Source of the DNA: an uncultured Lachnospiraceae bacterium
GTDB taxonomy: Bacteria > Bacillota > Clostridia > Lachnospirales > Lachnospiraceae
Reading direction: 5' to 3'
DNA: 44,764 nt
Assembly (NCBI GenBank): GCA_947630695.1
Contig: CANRIM010000019.1
Coordinates: 1-44,764 of the forward strand
This document shows positions 22,978 to 30,222 of this stretch, one piece after another. The notes beneath the pieces were generated by a model, which was not told where the DNA came from, did not search any database, and worked only from the letters and a program-made list of their open reading frames with translations. The position numbers were made by a program, and so were the translations under genes. Each line of letters begins with the position of its first letter. The first letter of the stretch is position 1.

Positions 22978-24009
22978 ATGAAAATTGCTTTTTTTGATAC
23001 CAAACCTTACGACAAACCCTGCTTTGAACAATACGGCCGCAGGCACGGCGTGCTGTTTAAATTTTTTGACACCCGGCTGAATGAAGACACCGCCGGTCTG
23101 GCCAAAGGCTTTGACGGCGTCTGTGTCTTTGTAAATGACATTGTAAACGCCAATGTCATCGAAAAGCTGTACCGTTACGGCGTCCGGGTGATTGCCCTGC
23201 GCTGCGCAGGCTACAACAATGTAGATGTGCAGCACGCCTTTGGAAAAATTCATATCTTCCGGGTGCCGGCTTATTCTCCTTATGCGGTGGCGGAACATAC
23301 CATGGCGCTGCTTCTGACCTCCGTCCGGCGGATCCACAAAGCCTATATCCGTACCCGGGATTTCAATTTTTCCTTAAACGGCCTGACCGGCTTCGATCTG
23401 CACGGAAAAACCGTCGGCGTGGTGGGCACCGGCAAAATCGGCCGCATTTTTATTGACATCTGCCGCGGCTTCGGAATGCATGTGATTGCTTACGACAAAT
23501 TTCCGCAGCCGGACAGTGATATCGAATATGTTCCGCTGGAGCAGCTGTTTGCCGACAGCGATATCATTTCCTTTCACTGCCCGCTGACCGAGGAAACCCA
23601 TCACCTGCTGAACGCAGATACCATACCGACGCTGAAAAAAGGCGTGGTGATTCTCAACACCTCCCGGGGCGGCCTGATCGACGCAGGGGCGCTGCTGGAG
23701 GGCATTAAATCCAGACAAATCGGCGCCGCCTGTCTGGATGTCTACGAGGAGGAATCCGATATTTTCTTTGAAGACGTGTCCGGGCATATTTTAGATGACG
23801 ACACACTGGCACGGCTGATTTCCATGCCGAACGTCATTCTCACCTCCCATCAGGCCTTTCTGACAGAGGAGGCGCTGGCCAATATCGCGGAAACCACCGT
23901 GTCCAACATCGTTTCCTATTTTAAGGACGGTTTCTGTGAAAATGAACTGTGCTATCACTGCGGCAGTATTGAAAGCTGCAAAAAGGAGCGGAAACAAAAG
24001 TGTTTCTGA
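22978..24009 (+). CDS. D-2-hydroxyacid dehydrogenase (D-lactate dehydrogenase type)
   Basis: This 343-residue NAD-dependent enzyme reduces a 2-keto acid to the D-2-hydroxy acid. The NAD fold has GVVGTGKIGRIFIDICRGFG near residue 147. Catalytic residues are the arginine in NTSRGGLIDAGAL near 229, the glutamate in CLDVYEEES near 257, and the histidine in LTSHQAFLTEEA near 290. The AYSPYAVAEHTMALLL string is typical of the LdhA subgroup. The start at 22978 was chosen over an ATG two codons earlier because it leaves seven bases after GGGAGG. It directly precedes the aromatic operon, so phenylpyruvate is a possible substrate besides pyruvate. The last residues are cysteine- and lysine-rich. Confidence 0.88.
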   Translation: MKIAFFDTKPYDKPCFEQYGRRHGVLFKFFDTRLNEDTAGLAKGFDGVCVFVNDIVNANVIEKLYRYGVRVIALRCAGYNNVDVQHAFGKIHIFRVPAYSPYAVAEHTMALLLTSVRRIHKAYIRTRDFNFSLNGLTGFDLHGKTVGVVGTGKIGRIFIDICRGFGMHVIAYDKFPQPDSDIEYVPLEQLFADSDIISFHCPLTEETHHLLNADTIPTLKKGVVILNTSRGGLIDAGALLEGIKSRQIGAACLDVYEEESDIFFEDVSGHILDDDTLARLISMPNVILTSHQAFLTEEALANIAETTVSNIVSYFKDGFCENELCYHCGSIESCKKERKQKCF

Positions 24010-24012
24010 ACC

Positions 24013-24080
24013 GGCGCGGGAGGAGAATCAAAACGAATTTTTTTCAGACAGGAGGATACGCTTACCCGCGCCCTCCTGTC
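24013..24080 (+). terminator. complex 3' structure between the dehydrogenase and pheA
   Basis: GGCGCGGG (24013-24020) pairs with CCCGCGCC (24065-24072), and GACAGGAGG (24047-24055) pairs with CCTCCTGTC (24072-24080). The strands interleave, so the two helices are either mutually exclusive or form a pseudoknot. An eight-base T-run follows at 24095-24102, inside the pheA promoter. The simplest reading is a terminator for the upstream operon. Confidence 0.45.
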
Positions 24081-24089
24081 GAACATTTC

Positions 24090-24117
24090 TTGACTTTTTT
24101 TTCTGTACATATATAAT
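24090..24117 (+). promoter_or_regulatory. promoter of the aromatic amino acid operon
   Basis: TTGACT (24090-24095) and TATAAT (24112-24117) are separated by 16 bases. No other comparable promoter is visible before the seven following genes, which are spaced by at most 44 nt. Confidence 0.7.
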
Positions 24118-24121
24118 AATG

Positions 24122-24153
24122 GAGAGGTTGGCGGCAGCGTTTTCCGCCCTCTC
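24122..24153 (+). promoter_or_regulatory. hairpin at the 5' end of the pheA transcript
   Basis: GAGAG (24122-24126) with CTCTC (24149-24153) and GGCGG (24130-24134) with CCGCC (24044 equivalent on the 3' side, 24144-24148) form a 10-bp stem with a 3-base bulge and a 9-base loop. Transcription should begin at about 24124, so the mRNA starts almost at the stem. No T-run follows, so it is more likely a stabiliser or protein/ligand site than an attenuator. No T-box or leader peptide rich in Phe or Tyr is seen. Confidence 0.45.
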
Positions 24154-24183
24154 ACCACAGATCAACGGAAGGATTTTTAAGCG

Positions 24184-25287
24184 ATGGAGGACAAACTGAA
24201 ACAGGCAAGAGAAATCATAGATACAGTGGACCGGAAAATGGCGACCCTTTTTGTCGAACGAATGAATGCCGTCAAAACCGTTGCGCAGCATAAAATGGAA
24301 CTGGGAATTCCGGTCTATGACGCATCCCGGGAAGAAGAGGTGATCTCCAAAAACAGATCCCTGGTGGAGGAGGACGAGCTTCGTCCGTTTTATGTCAACT
24401 TCCTGCAGGACGTGATGGCCATTTCCAGAAATTATCAGAGAAAACTCACCGCGGGAATGCGGATTTCCTACAGCGGCATCAAAGGCGCCTTTGCTTATTT
24501 TGCCGCAAACCGCCTGTTCCCCGAGGCAGAAAAAATCTCCTGCGCCAATTTCGCCGAAGCCTACAACCAGGTGGTAAACGGCGACTGCGACGCCTGCGTC
24601 CTTCCGCTGGAAAACAGCTCCGCCGGAGAAGTGGGCGACGTCACTGACCTTTTGTTCTCCGGAAATCTGTTCATTACGGAAACCATCGAGCTTTCCGTTT
24701 CTCATAATCTGATGGGCGTTCCCGGCGCTGCCCTTTCCGACATTCGGGAGGTAGTCAGCCATCCCCAGGCCCTGGCCCAAAGCAGAAAATTCATTGCAAA
24801 ACACGGCTGGAAGGAAGTTACCTTTGAAAATACCGCCATGGCGGCCCAGTATGTGGCCAAACAGCAGGATAAGCATATCGCGGCCATCGGCAGCGCGGAC
24901 AGCGCTTCCACCTACGGCCTTTCGATTCTTGCCTCCGGCATCAATGATTTTGCCGGAAATACCACCCGGTTTGCGGTGCTTTCCCGCTCCGCCAACCGCT
25001 CTGCCGCAGAAAAACACGGCGCCCATTTTGCGCTGATGTTTACGGTGAAAAACGAAGCCGGTTACCTGGCCCGGGCGCTGAATATTATCGGCTCCTACGG
25101 ATTCAATATGAACGTACTGCGCAGCCGGCCCAGAAAAGACCTGCTCTGGCAGTATGCGTTCTATGTAGAAGCCGAAGGAAACATCTACAGCGCAGACGGC
25201 AGCAGCATGCTGGAAAGCCTGCAGGTCTGCTGTGATAAACTGAAAGTCTTAGGCTCCTTTATCCGTTACGCAGACACACCGAACTGA
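24184..25287 (+). CDS. pheA: bifunctional chorismate mutase/prephenate dehydratase (P-protein)
   Basis: This 367-residue enzyme converts chorismate to prephenate and then to phenylpyruvate, the committed route to phenylalanine. Residues 1-90 are an AroQ-type chorismate mutase (LKQAREIIDTVDRKMATLFV, VAQHKMELGIPVYD). Residues 95-275 are prephenate dehydratase (YSGIKGAFAYFAA, LPLENSSAGEVGDV, SHPQALAQSRKFI, and the catalytic GNTTRFAVLSRS). Residues 282-360 are an ACT domain (KNEAGYLARALNIIGSYGF). The Phe-binding motifs are altered: GAL is GYL and ESRP is RSRP. The start follows GGAAGG. It is the first gene of the operon, with aroC 11 nt downstream. Confidence 0.93.
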   Translation: MEDKLKQAREIIDTVDRKMATLFVERMNAVKTVAQHKMELGIPVYDASREEEVISKNRSLVEEDELRPFYVNFLQDVMAISRNYQRKLTAGMRISYSGIKGAFAYFAANRLFPEAEKISCANFAEAYNQVVNGDCDACVLPLENSSAGEVGDVTDLLFSGNLFITETIELSVSHNLMGVPGAALSDIREVVSHPQALAQSRKFIAKHGWKEVTFENTAMAAQYVAKQQDKHIAAIGSADSASTYGLSILASGINDFAGNTTRFAVLSRSANRSAAEKHGAHFALMFTVKNEAGYLARALNIIGSYGFNMNVLRSRPRKDLLWQYAFYVEAEGNIYSADGSSMLESLQVCCDKLKVLGSFIRYADTPN

Positions 25288-25298
25288 AAGGAAACAGC

Positions 25299-26402
25299 AT
25301 GAAAAATACCTTTGGACAGAGCGTCAGCCTGACGCTGTTCGGCGAAAGCCACGGCGCATGCATCGGCAGCGTTTTAGACGGTCTGGCGCCGGGCATGAAA
25401 ATTGATGCGGACTTTATCCGGACCCAGCTTGCCTTACGGATTGCGGGAGGCGCCATTTCCACGGCCCGCAAAGAACCGGACGAGATAGAAATCGTCAGTG
25501 GCGCCTACAACGGATTTACCACCGGTACGCCCCTTTGCCTGCTGATTCGCAATCAAAACACAAAAAGCGCCGATTATGAAAAAACGAAAGACCTGATGCG
25601 CCCCGGACATGCGGACTATACCGCATTCTGCAAGTATCACGGCTTTCAGGACTACCGCGGGGGCGGACATTTTTCCGGCAGAATTACAGCCGCGCTGGTA
25701 GCGGCAGGCGCCATTCTGCTGCAGGCCCTCCGGGAAAAAGACATTTACATCGGCACGCACATCCGCCGCTGCGCCGGCGTTGATGACGCGCCTTTTTCCA
25801 ATATGATTCCGGAGGTGAAAGACCTCTGCGACAAAACCTTCCCTGTACTGGATGATGCTGCGGGCGAAAACATGCGCGCCGCCATCCTGCAGGCAAAATC
25901 CGAGGCGGACAGCGTCGGCGGCATCCTGCAGACGGCGGTGACCGGTCTTCCTGCCGGTCTCGGGGAACCATGGTTTGACAGCTTTGAAGGCGTCCTTGCC
26001 CACGCCCTTTTTTCGATTCCCGCATTAAAAGGCGTGGAATTCGGCGCGGGCTTTTCCCTGGCGGATATGCGGGGCAGCGAAGCCAACGACAGCTTTTACT
26101 ATGAAAACGGACAGGTGCGGACCCGCACCAATCACAATGGCGGCATCAACGGAGGCATTACCAACGGTATGCCGGTGGTCTTTGACTGTGTAATCAAACC
26201 CACCCCCTCCATCGCCAGAGAGCAGAACACCATCGACCGCAGCGAAAAACGTGACGCGCTGCTGACCATTCACGGCCGGCACGATCCGGCCATCCTGCAC
26301 CGGGCCCGGGCGGTGGTACACGCCGTGACCGCACTGGTCATCAGTGATCAGCTGGCGCTTCGTTACGGTACAGATTTCCTGGCTTCGAAAGAAAGGATTT
26401 GA
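25299..26402 (+). CDS. aroC: chorismate synthase
   Basis: AroC eliminates phosphate from 5-enolpyruvylshikimate-3-phosphate to give chorismate, using reduced FMN. The 367-residue protein has the family signatures GESHGACIGSVLDGLAPGM near residue 15, the FMN-site arginine-rich RPGHADYTAFCKYHGFQDYR near 102, GGGHFSGRITAALVAAGA near 122, and GSEANDSFYYENG near 258. The C-terminal RHDPAILHRARAVVHA carries the conserved basic and histidine residues. Length is normal. ATG follows AAAGGAAA, and the gene ends 6 nt before the aroE-aroK fusion. No flavin reductase is adjacent, so reducing power must come from elsewhere. Confidence 0.95.
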   Translation: MKNTFGQSVSLTLFGESHGACIGSVLDGLAPGMKIDADFIRTQLALRIAGGAISTARKEPDEIEIVSGAYNGFTTGTPLCLLIRNQNTKSADYEKTKDLMRPGHADYTAFCKYHGFQDYRGGGHFSGRITAALVAAGAILLQALREKDIYIGTHIRRCAGVDDAPFSNMIPEVKDLCDKTFPVLDDAAGENMRAAILQAKSEADSVGGILQTAVTGLPAGLGEPWFDSFEGVLAHALFSIPALKGVEFGAGFSLADMRGSEANDSFYYENGQVRTRTNHNGGINGGITNGMPVVFDCVIKPTPSIAREQNTIDRSEKRDALLTIHGRHDPAILHRARAVVHAVTALVISDQLALRYGTDFLASKERI

Positions 26403-26408
26403 CGCGCC

Positions 26409-27650
26409 ATGCAATACGGACTGATCGGTGAACGGCTGGGGCACAGCTTTTCCAAAACCATACACGGGATGCTTGCGGATTATGAATATGAACTGCGGGA
26501 AATTGCGCCGGAGGATTTCGACGCCTTTATGCAGGCGAAAGACTTCTGCGCCATTAATGTGACCATTCCCTACAAACAGAAGGTCATTCCTTATCTGGAC
26601 AGGATCGACGAAACCGCGAAAGAAATCGGCGCGGTCAACTGCATCGTAAACAAAAACGGCGCCCTGTACGGTTATAATACGGATCTGGGCGGCGTTATCG
26701 GGATGATCCGCCACAGCCATATGGATCTTTCCGGCAAAAAAGTGCTGATTGCCGGTACCGGCGGCACTTCCAATACGGTTTATACCGCCGCCAAAATTCT
26801 GGGCGCAAGGGAGATCCTGAAGGTCAGCCGCAGCAAAAAGCCCGGCCTCCTTACCTATCAGGAAGCCATGACGCTGCACAAAGATGCGGAGGTACTCATC
26901 AATACCACCCCCTGCGGCATGTATCCGGATATGGATGGCATAGCCCTTTCGCCGGAACCTTTTCCCAATCTGTGCGCCGTCATCGACGTGATTTTTAATC
27001 CGTTGGAAACCCGGCTGCTGTATGAGGCAAAAAAGCGAAACATTCCCGCCGTGGGCGGACTGTATATGCTGGTCATGCAGGCGGTCCTTGCCTCGGAAAT
27101 TTTTCTCGATACCCATTATCCGGCGGAAACGGCGGAACAAATATACCGGAAGATCAAAGCTTCCAAAGAAAACATCGTTCTGATCGGTATGCCGGGCTGC
27201 GGCAAAACCACCATCGGAACGCTGCTGGCCGAAGCCCTGGGGAACCCTCTGGCAGACACCGATGAAGAAATCATCGCCTCTGCCGGGATGCCCATTACGG
27301 AAATATTCCAAACAAAAGGGGAAGACCATTTCCGGGACATGGAAAGCGAGGCGATCCGGGCGCTTTCTCAGAAAAACGGCCTGATCATCGCCACCGGCGG
27401 CGGCGCGATTTTAAGAGAAGAAAATGTACGGATGCTCCATGCAAACGGCAGGGTCTTCTTCCTGAACCGGCCGCTGGAAACACTGCTTCCCACCGATACA
27501 AGGCCTTTGTCTTCCACTTTTGCGGATTTGAAAAAGCGCTATGAAGAACGCCTGGACAAATATCTTGCGGCGGCGGACGTGGTCCTTTCCGGAGATCTTA
27601 CGCCGGAGGAAACCCTGCACCAGATTTTGGAAAGTGAGCTGCTTTTATGA
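26409..27650 (+). CDS. aroE-aroK: bifunctional shikimate dehydrogenase/shikimate kinase fusion
   Basis: This is a 413-residue fusion of two consecutive shikimate-pathway enzymes. Residues 1-245 are AroE, reducing 3-dehydroshikimate with NADPH: substrate motif GHSFSKTIHGML, catalytic lysine in VTIPYKQKVIPYL, GYNTDLGG, nucleotide loop AGTGGTSNTVYTAAKILGA, and VGGLYMLVMQA. Residues 250-413 are AroK, phosphorylating shikimate with ATP: Walker A IGMPGCGKTTIGTLL, substrate arginines in FRDMESEAI, GGGAI, and the lid around RPLSS. Both halves look complete. The stop overlaps aroQ (ATGA). Such fusions are uncommon; here it removes the need for two separate genes. Confidence 0.93.
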   Translation: MQYGLIGERLGHSFSKTIHGMLADYEYELREIAPEDFDAFMQAKDFCAINVTIPYKQKVIPYLDRIDETAKEIGAVNCIVNKNGALYGYNTDLGGVIGMIRHSHMDLSGKKVLIAGTGGTSNTVYTAAKILGAREILKVSRSKKPGLLTYQEAMTLHKDAEVLINTTPCGMYPDMDGIALSPEPFPNLCAVIDVIFNPLETRLLYEAKKRNIPAVGGLYMLVMQAVLASEIFLDTHYPAETAEQIYRKIKASKENIVLIGMPGCGKTTIGTLLAEALGNPLADTDEEIIASAGMPITEIFQTKGEDHFRDMESEAIRALSQKNGLIIATGGGAILREENVRMLHANGRVFFLNRPLETLLPTDTRPLSSTFADLKKRYEERLDKYLAAADVVLSGDLTPEETLHQILESELLL

Positions 27651-28093
27651 AACTTATGATTATCAACGGGCCCAACCTCAATATGCTGGGCATTCGCGAA
27701 CCGGGCATTTACGGCGATCAAAGCTATGATCATCTGGTGGAAATGATCCGGTCTTACTGCGACAAAAAACATATCGAAGTATCGTTTTTCCAGTCCAACC
27801 ATGAAGGCGATCTGGTGGACTGTATTCAAAAAGCCTATTTTGCCTCCTTTGACGGTATTGTCATCAATCCGGGGGCTTATACCCATACCAGCATCGCGCT
27901 GCTGGACGCCCTGAAGGCGGTGTCCATTCCCGCGGTGGAGGTACATATTTCAAAAGTCAATGAACGGGAAGCCTTTCGACAGATCAGCTATATCCGGGAG
28001 GTCTGCATCGCCTCTGTGATCGGACTGGGATTTGACGGCTATCTGAAAGCCGTGGATCTGTTATGCGAGGCAGCAGACGGGAAAACGCCATGA
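27647..28093 (+). CDS. aroQ: type II 3-dehydroquinate dehydratase
   Basis: This 148-residue dodecameric-type enzyme dehydrates 3-dehydroquinate to 3-dehydroshikimate. Signatures are INGPNLNMLGIREPGIYGDQ at the N-terminus, with the catalytic arginine and the tyrosine of the lid, FFQSNHEGDLVDCIQKAY near residue 48, the active-site asparagine in INPGAYTHTSIALLDAL near 75, and EVHISKVNEREAFR near 100, with the catalytic histidine. It overlaps the preceding fusion gene and the following aroA by four bases each (ATGA at both junctions), so all three are translationally coupled. No separate ribosome site is needed. Confidence 0.95.
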   Translation: MKLMIINGPNLNMLGIREPGIYGDQSYDHLVEMIRSYCDKKHIEVSFFQSNHEGDLVDCIQKAYFASFDGIVINPGAYTHTSIALLDALKAVSIPAVEVHISKVNEREAFRQISYIREVCIASVIGLGFDGYLKAVDLLCEAADGKTP

Positions 28094-29298
28094 AAGTAAC
28101 CATTGAAAAAAGCAGAGCCTGCGGCAGCGTCTGTGCGCCGCCTTCCAAAAGCATGGCCCACCGGCTGCTGATCTGCGCCGGACTTTGCGACGGAGAAAGT
28201 ACCGTAAAGGGTATCGCCAAAAGCGAAGATATTCTGGCAACCTTAGACTGCTTAAAAGCCCTTGGCGCTTCCTTTTCCCTGACAGACGACAGCGTGCGCA
28301 TCCGGGGCGCCGATCCGAAAAATCGAAACGCTTCGGCTGTCTTTGCCTGCCGGGAAAGCGGAAGTACCTTACGCTTTTTCCTGCCGGTGGCGCTTTTGTC
28401 TTCACAGGAAGCCATTTTTACCGGCAGCGATTATCTGCTCTCCCGTCCGCTGCAGGTTTATGAAACCATATGTAACGAGCGGCATCTGCCGTTTTCGCAT
28501 TCGAAATCTGAGATCCGCGTTCGGGGTCCGCTGCCTGCCGGCAGATATAAGGTTCCCGGAAACGTCAGCAGCCAGTTCATCAGCGGCCTTTTGTTTGCCC
28601 TTGCGCTGCAGGATAAAGACAGCGTGATTGAGTTGATCCCGCCGGTAGAAAGCGGTGCGTATATCGATCTGACAGTTGCCGCGCTGGCGCAGTTTGGCGT
28701 AAGCGTAATGCGGCCGGATAATCATACCCTTGCCACCCGCGGCGGACAGCGCTACCAGCCCCGGGAAACCACGGTGGAAGGTGATTATTCCAACGCCGCC
28801 TTCCTGTCTGTGTTCAATCTGCTGGGCGGGGACGTCTCCGTCCGGGGTCTTCGGGCCGACAGCCTGCAGGGCGACCGGGTTTACGCCGATCTGTTTGCGC
28901 AGATTGCCTCCGGCACTCCAACGATCCATATCGCGGACTGTCCGGACTTAGGTCCCATCCTCTTTGCCCTTGCCGCAGCGAAACAGGGCGCAGTATTTAC
29001 CGGAACCCGGCGGCTGAAACTGAAAGAAAGCGACCGGGCCGAGGCCATGCGGCTGGAGCTGGCCAAATTCGGGGTGGACGTAAGGGTTGACGAAGACCGG
29101 GTGACGGTTCTGCCAAAGGACTTTCACGCCCCAGATCAGCCTCTTTCCGGACACAACGACCACCGGATTGTCATGGCCTTAAGCGTACTGCTGACCCAAA
29201 CCGGCGGTACCATCGACGGCGCGGAAGCGGTTGCCAAGAGCTTTCCCGACTTCTTTGAAACCCTCGCCGCCCTGCAGATCCGTCTGCAGGCCAACTGA
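28090..29298 (+). CDS. aroA: 5-enolpyruvylshikimate-3-phosphate synthase
   Basis: AroA joins phosphoenolpyruvate to shikimate-3-phosphate. The 402-residue protein has the substrate motif PPSKSMAHRLLICAGL near residue 15, CRESGSTLRFFLPVALL near 87 (the PEP-site loop), GNVSSQFISGLLFAL near 160, the catalytic aspartate region VEGDYSNAAFLSVFNLLGG near 235, and LKESDRAEAMRLELAKFGVD near 320, followed by GHNDHRIVMAL. The initiator ATG overlaps the aroQ stop; an in-frame ATG nine codons earlier lies inside aroQ and is not used. The PEP loop has SGST rather than the classical NAGT, a natural variant found in other clostridia. Confidence 0.95.
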   Translation: MKVTIEKSRACGSVCAPPSKSMAHRLLICAGLCDGESTVKGIAKSEDILATLDCLKALGASFSLTDDSVRIRGADPKNRNASAVFACRESGSTLRFFLPVALLSSQEAIFTGSDYLLSRPLQVYETICNERHLPFSHSKSEIRVRGPLPAGRYKVPGNVSSQFISGLLFALALQDKDSVIELIPPVESGAYIDLTVAALAQFGVSVMRPDNHTLATRGGQRYQPRETTVEGDYSNAAFLSVFNLLGGDVSVRGLRADSLQGDRVYADLFAQIASGTPTIHIADCPDLGPILFALAAAKQGAVFTGTRRLKLKESDRAEAMRLELAKFGVDVRVDEDRVTVLPKDFHAPDQPLSGHNDHRIVMALSVLLTQTGGTIDGAEAVAKSFPDFFETLAALQIRLQAN

Positions 29299-29342
29299 AC
29301 GCAGCCGCACCTGATTTCCGGCAAAACCGAAAGGAAGCTTTT

Positions 29343-30200
29343 ATGAAATTACTGAACAATGATAAAACCATTCTGATCGTGGGACTGGGCCTCATCGGCG
29401 GCAGCTATGCCAGAGCCTTAAAAAAACTGGGCTTTACCGTCAACGCCATTACCCGCTCTCAGGAAACTGTGGACTACGCCATGCAGGAAGGCATCGTAGA
29501 TTACGCTACCAACCGAATCGAACCGAAACTGATTGCCGGGGCAAAGCTAATCGTTTTTTCGCTGTACCCCCATGTATTTATGGCGTGGCTGAAGGAAAAT
29601 CAAAAATACTTTTCTCCGGGCACTATACTGACGGACGTCACCGGCGTCAAAACCGAGGTTGTCTATCCGGTACAGGAAATGCTGCGGGAAGATGTAGAGT
29701 TTATCGCGGCGCACCCCATGGCAGGACGGGAGGTTTACGGCGTCAAAAACAGCGACGACGCCATTTTCCACGGCGCCAATTATATTGTCATACCAACGGA
29801 AAAAAATACGCCGGAAGCCATCGCGCTGTGCGAAGACCTGGGCCGGCTGCTGGGATTTTCCACGATTTCCCGGCTGACGCCGCAGCAGCATGACGATATG
29901 ATCGCTTTTCTTTCCCAGCTGACCCACTGCATCGCAGTTTCCCTGATGACCTGCAACGATTCCGAAGACATGCAGAAATATACCGGCGATTCCTTCCGGG
30001 ATTTGACCCGCATCGCGCGGATCAACGACGCCATGTGGTCGGAACTGTTTCTGATGAACAAGGAAGCGCTGCTGAAGCATATGGAACAGTTTGAAAAGGA
30101 ATTTCATCGATTAAAAGACGCGCTGAAAAACGACGATGCGGAAACCATGCGTGAAATGATGCGGCTTTCCAGCGAACGGCGCGCACTGTTTGATAAGTGA
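29343..30200 (+). CDS. tyrA: prephenate dehydrogenase
   Basis: TyrA oxidatively decarboxylates prephenate to 4-hydroxyphenylpyruvate, the tyrosine precursor, with NAD(P). The 285-residue enzyme has the dinucleotide loop ILIVGLGLIGGSYARALKK at residues 10-28, LTDVTGVKTEVV near 97, and the catalytic histidine region FIAAHPMAGREVYGVKNSDD near 120, with the invariant serine/threonine side chains around it. The C-terminal helices include QLTHCIAVSLM and a conserved DLTRIA. It has no ACT domain, so feedback by tyrosine would have to act elsewhere. Start follows AAAGGAAG. It follows aroA by 44 nt and precedes aroF by 22 nt. Confidence 0.92.
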   Translation: MKLLNNDKTILIVGLGLIGGSYARALKKLGFTVNAITRSQETVDYAMQEGIVDYATNRIEPKLIAGAKLIVFSLYPHVFMAWLKENQKYFSPGTILTDVTGVKTEVVYPVQEMLREDVEFIAAHPMAGREVYGVKNSDDAIFHGANYIVIPTEKNTPEAIALCEDLGRLLGFSTISRLTPQQHDDMIAFLSQLTHCIAVSLMTCNDSEDMQKYTGDSFRDLTRIARINDAMWSELFLMNKEALLKHMEQFEKEFHRLKDALKNDDAETMREMMRLSSERRALFDK

Positions 30201-30222
30201 CAGAAGAAAGGACAGACACGAT

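Noticed and set aside
24010-24183. T-box or aromatic leader peptide before pheA
   Set aside because: No T-box core (such as the TGGN antiterminator bulge) or Phe/Tyr-rich short peptide was seen; the structures present are simple helices.
24028-25026. 332-codon open frame on the minus strand
   Set aside because: Antisense to pheA, whose domains are unmistakable; no motif is present in the minus frame.
26025-27329. 434-codon open frame on the minus strand
   Set aside because: It is antisense to the aroC/aroE-aroK coding region, has no ribosome site and reads as a low-complexity shadow; the plus strand carries clear family motifs.
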